64,000 bases of DNA from Channallabes apus (lineage: Eukaryota > Chordata > Actinopteri > Siluriformes > Clariidae), in assembly GCA_030522415.1 (NCBI GenBank), contig CM060109.1, forward strand, positions 28,636,392-28,700,391, given 5' to 3'. The position numbers and the translations under genes were made by a program. The notes under the pieces are model-generated. The model saw only the letters and a list, made by a program, of their open reading frames with translations, did not search any database and was not told the origin of the DNA. Below are positions 62,661-64,000 of the stretch, piece after piece (the first letter of the stretch is position 1; each line of letters begins with the position of its first letter).

Positions 62661-63261
62661 CATCCCTGGCCCAGCATTTGTCATAACAATTTTTTTTAAC
62701 ATAACAATGAAACAAAATACAGTACAAAACAATACAATATAATACAATATACAAAATAAAATATACTGTAATTAGCTGGAGTAGAGAATTAGCTTATTCA
62801 TAGTGAGAAGGTACAAAAAGGAAGCTTGTGTTGTGATGAATAAATGATTTCTCAGCCAGCGCGAATTGAATTACTTTGATCTCAGGCACTGAAACTCTTG
62901 ACCTCTGCAATAATTAATGATTACAGCTGCCTTTCATAATTTAATTTGTACGGCACAAATGTTTGTTTGGTGTACAATTATGTTTGAAGGACGTTTACTC
63001 AGTACTTAGTGTCGAAGCATACATCTGGGTCCTGTGTACCACATTCAAGAAAGCTAATATAGAAAACTGGGCGGCTGGTGTCATGTGGATGTGTGTATTT
63101 GTGGAAGTGTGTATTTGTGCATGTGGGCTCAGAGCGCACTGAAGGGTGGGAGCACCCTTGCAAGGATGTGACCTACATCTTGTACAATCTTGGGCATTCT
63201 GTTTGAACTTATCTCCAGCATGTGTATATGTGATTTCTCCTGTGTTTTCTCTTCGCTGTAG
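62661..63261. other. End of intron 7
   Basis: No feature recognised. The acceptor of exon 8 is GTGTTTTCTCTTCGCTGTAG, pyrimidine-rich. Confidence 0.6.
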
Positions 63262-63337
63262 ATACATATTGTAAACCAGCTGCTGAAGCACAAAGCCGAC
63301 CCCACTCTACTCAACTGCAATCAAGATAAGGCTTCAG
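63262..63337 (+). CDS. MYO16: MYO16 coding exon 8 (ankyrin repeat 7-8)
   Basis: Encodes residues 283-307 plus one base: IHIVNQLLKHKADPTLLNCN, then QDKAS. This completes the ankyrin unit started by [12 protein letters not shown] and runs into the NCNxxKAS motif that in mammalian MYO16 leads to the last ankyrin unit. The length is 76 nt. It begins in phase 0 and ends in phase 1 at TCAG|GTAGGA. The next exon is expected to begin with DIA-type residues and was not found before 64000, so the gene continues beyond the window. Confidence 0.95.
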
Positions 63338-64000
63338 GTAGGACAAGTGCGCTCGCATACACACATGCATGCACAAAAGTGCATTAAGGTAATGAATACC
63401 TTATTCAAAGAGTACTGCATTATATTTGTGGAACAGAGGGTATGTTTAGGGGAGAATGGATAGAATCACCTCTGCTTGATCTTCATTTAATTTTAAATAA
63501 ACTTTGAATTAGTGTGTAAATGTGACATGTGTGACATAGATCAAAGAAATCATAAAAGGGAGCAAGAGATTCTTAATGCTGTGCAGGTGTGGTCATGATT
63601 GCCAGTTGACCATTACTGTACATGTTGAAAAACCTTGTTGAATTTCCTGTCTTGAGCACAACGCTTTGCAGGTACAGTGGGATATGACCCAAAAGCCATG
63701 GAGTTTGTGAAGCATAACCATTTTCCTATTAAGTAAATTGCACCCTGTCATTAGCTAACTCATTAAAATGCTTATTATTACCATCTCATATTTGATTGCT
63801 TACTTGAAATGAATGGGTTTAATCTAAATGTCAATAGCTGAAAAACATCAGCCTTTCAGTTACAGTATGTCACCTTGGACCTAATGTGTTCTATGAGTGG
63901 AGGGTTCAGAAATAAATCGCTCTGTGACTTCAATTTCATGGTTTTGATTCAATATTATTGTACAAATTAAATAATGTAGAAATCTTTAAATCTTATTAAA
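63338..64000. other. Start of intron 8, no recognisable feature
   Basis: No MYO16 exon 9 candidate with the right phase and sequence was seen. Confidence 0.6.

Noticed and set aside
63671..63736. Candidate exon after TTTGCAG reading GTVGYDPKAMEFVKHNHF
   Set aside because: The acceptor is plausible, but the frame ends in TAA without a donor and the residues do not resemble the DIA-type continuation expected for MYO16.

Overview
This window looks like teleost fish nuclear DNA. It has long introns with GT-AG splice sites, abundant (CA/TG)n tracts, and dense fish-type mobile elements: Tc1/mariner, hAT, an RTE-clade LINE, tRNA-derived SINEs and a chromodomain Gypsy element. The species cannot be named from the sequence.

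Only one host gene is supported: the 5' part of an unconventional myosin-XVI gene (MYO16) on the + strand. Eight coding exons were found at 6254-6281, 21363-21605, 41682-41752, 42720-42863, 53875-53983, 56747-56871, 58320-58445 and 63262-63337. All junctions are GT-AG and the reading frame is continuous for 307 codons. They encode a short Cys-rich leader, the conserved [15 protein letters not shown] start block, a PP1-docking-like region and the N-terminal ankyrin-repeat domain. The motor domain and tail lie beyond the right edge. A CpG-rich block at about 5870-6320 surrounds exon 1 and is the likely promoter. The family match comes from remembered sequence similarity, not a search.

Layout: 1-1347, decayed Tc1 transposon cut by the window edge. 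2078-5405, a SINE split by a nearly full-length RTE LINE with a perfect 17-bp target duplication. 5870-6281, promoter and exon 1. Intron 1 (15 kb) holds a hAT element with a solo Gypsy LTR and a SINE nested inside it, and a composite repeat with two tRNA-Glu-like sequences. Exon 2 lies at 21.4 kb. Intron 2 (20 kb) holds several SINEs and a complete, apparently very young Gypsy/chromovirus element on the minus strand (35024-40184, LTRs identical by eye). Exons 3 and 4 flank a short intron containing a 224-bp fold-back repeat. Introns 4-7 hold microsatellites, SINEs and Tc1-like remnants.

Most notable points: a (TG)50 tract in place of a polypyrimidine tract directly before MYO16 exon 6; a Tf1/sushi-like self-priming arrangement in the Gypsy element (an 11-nt complement of the PBS begins 31 nt after the TATA box); a canonical GGGAAAC slippery heptamer at its gag-pol overlap; and a Cys-rich N-terminal leader of MYO16 encoded by a 28-nt first coding exon.
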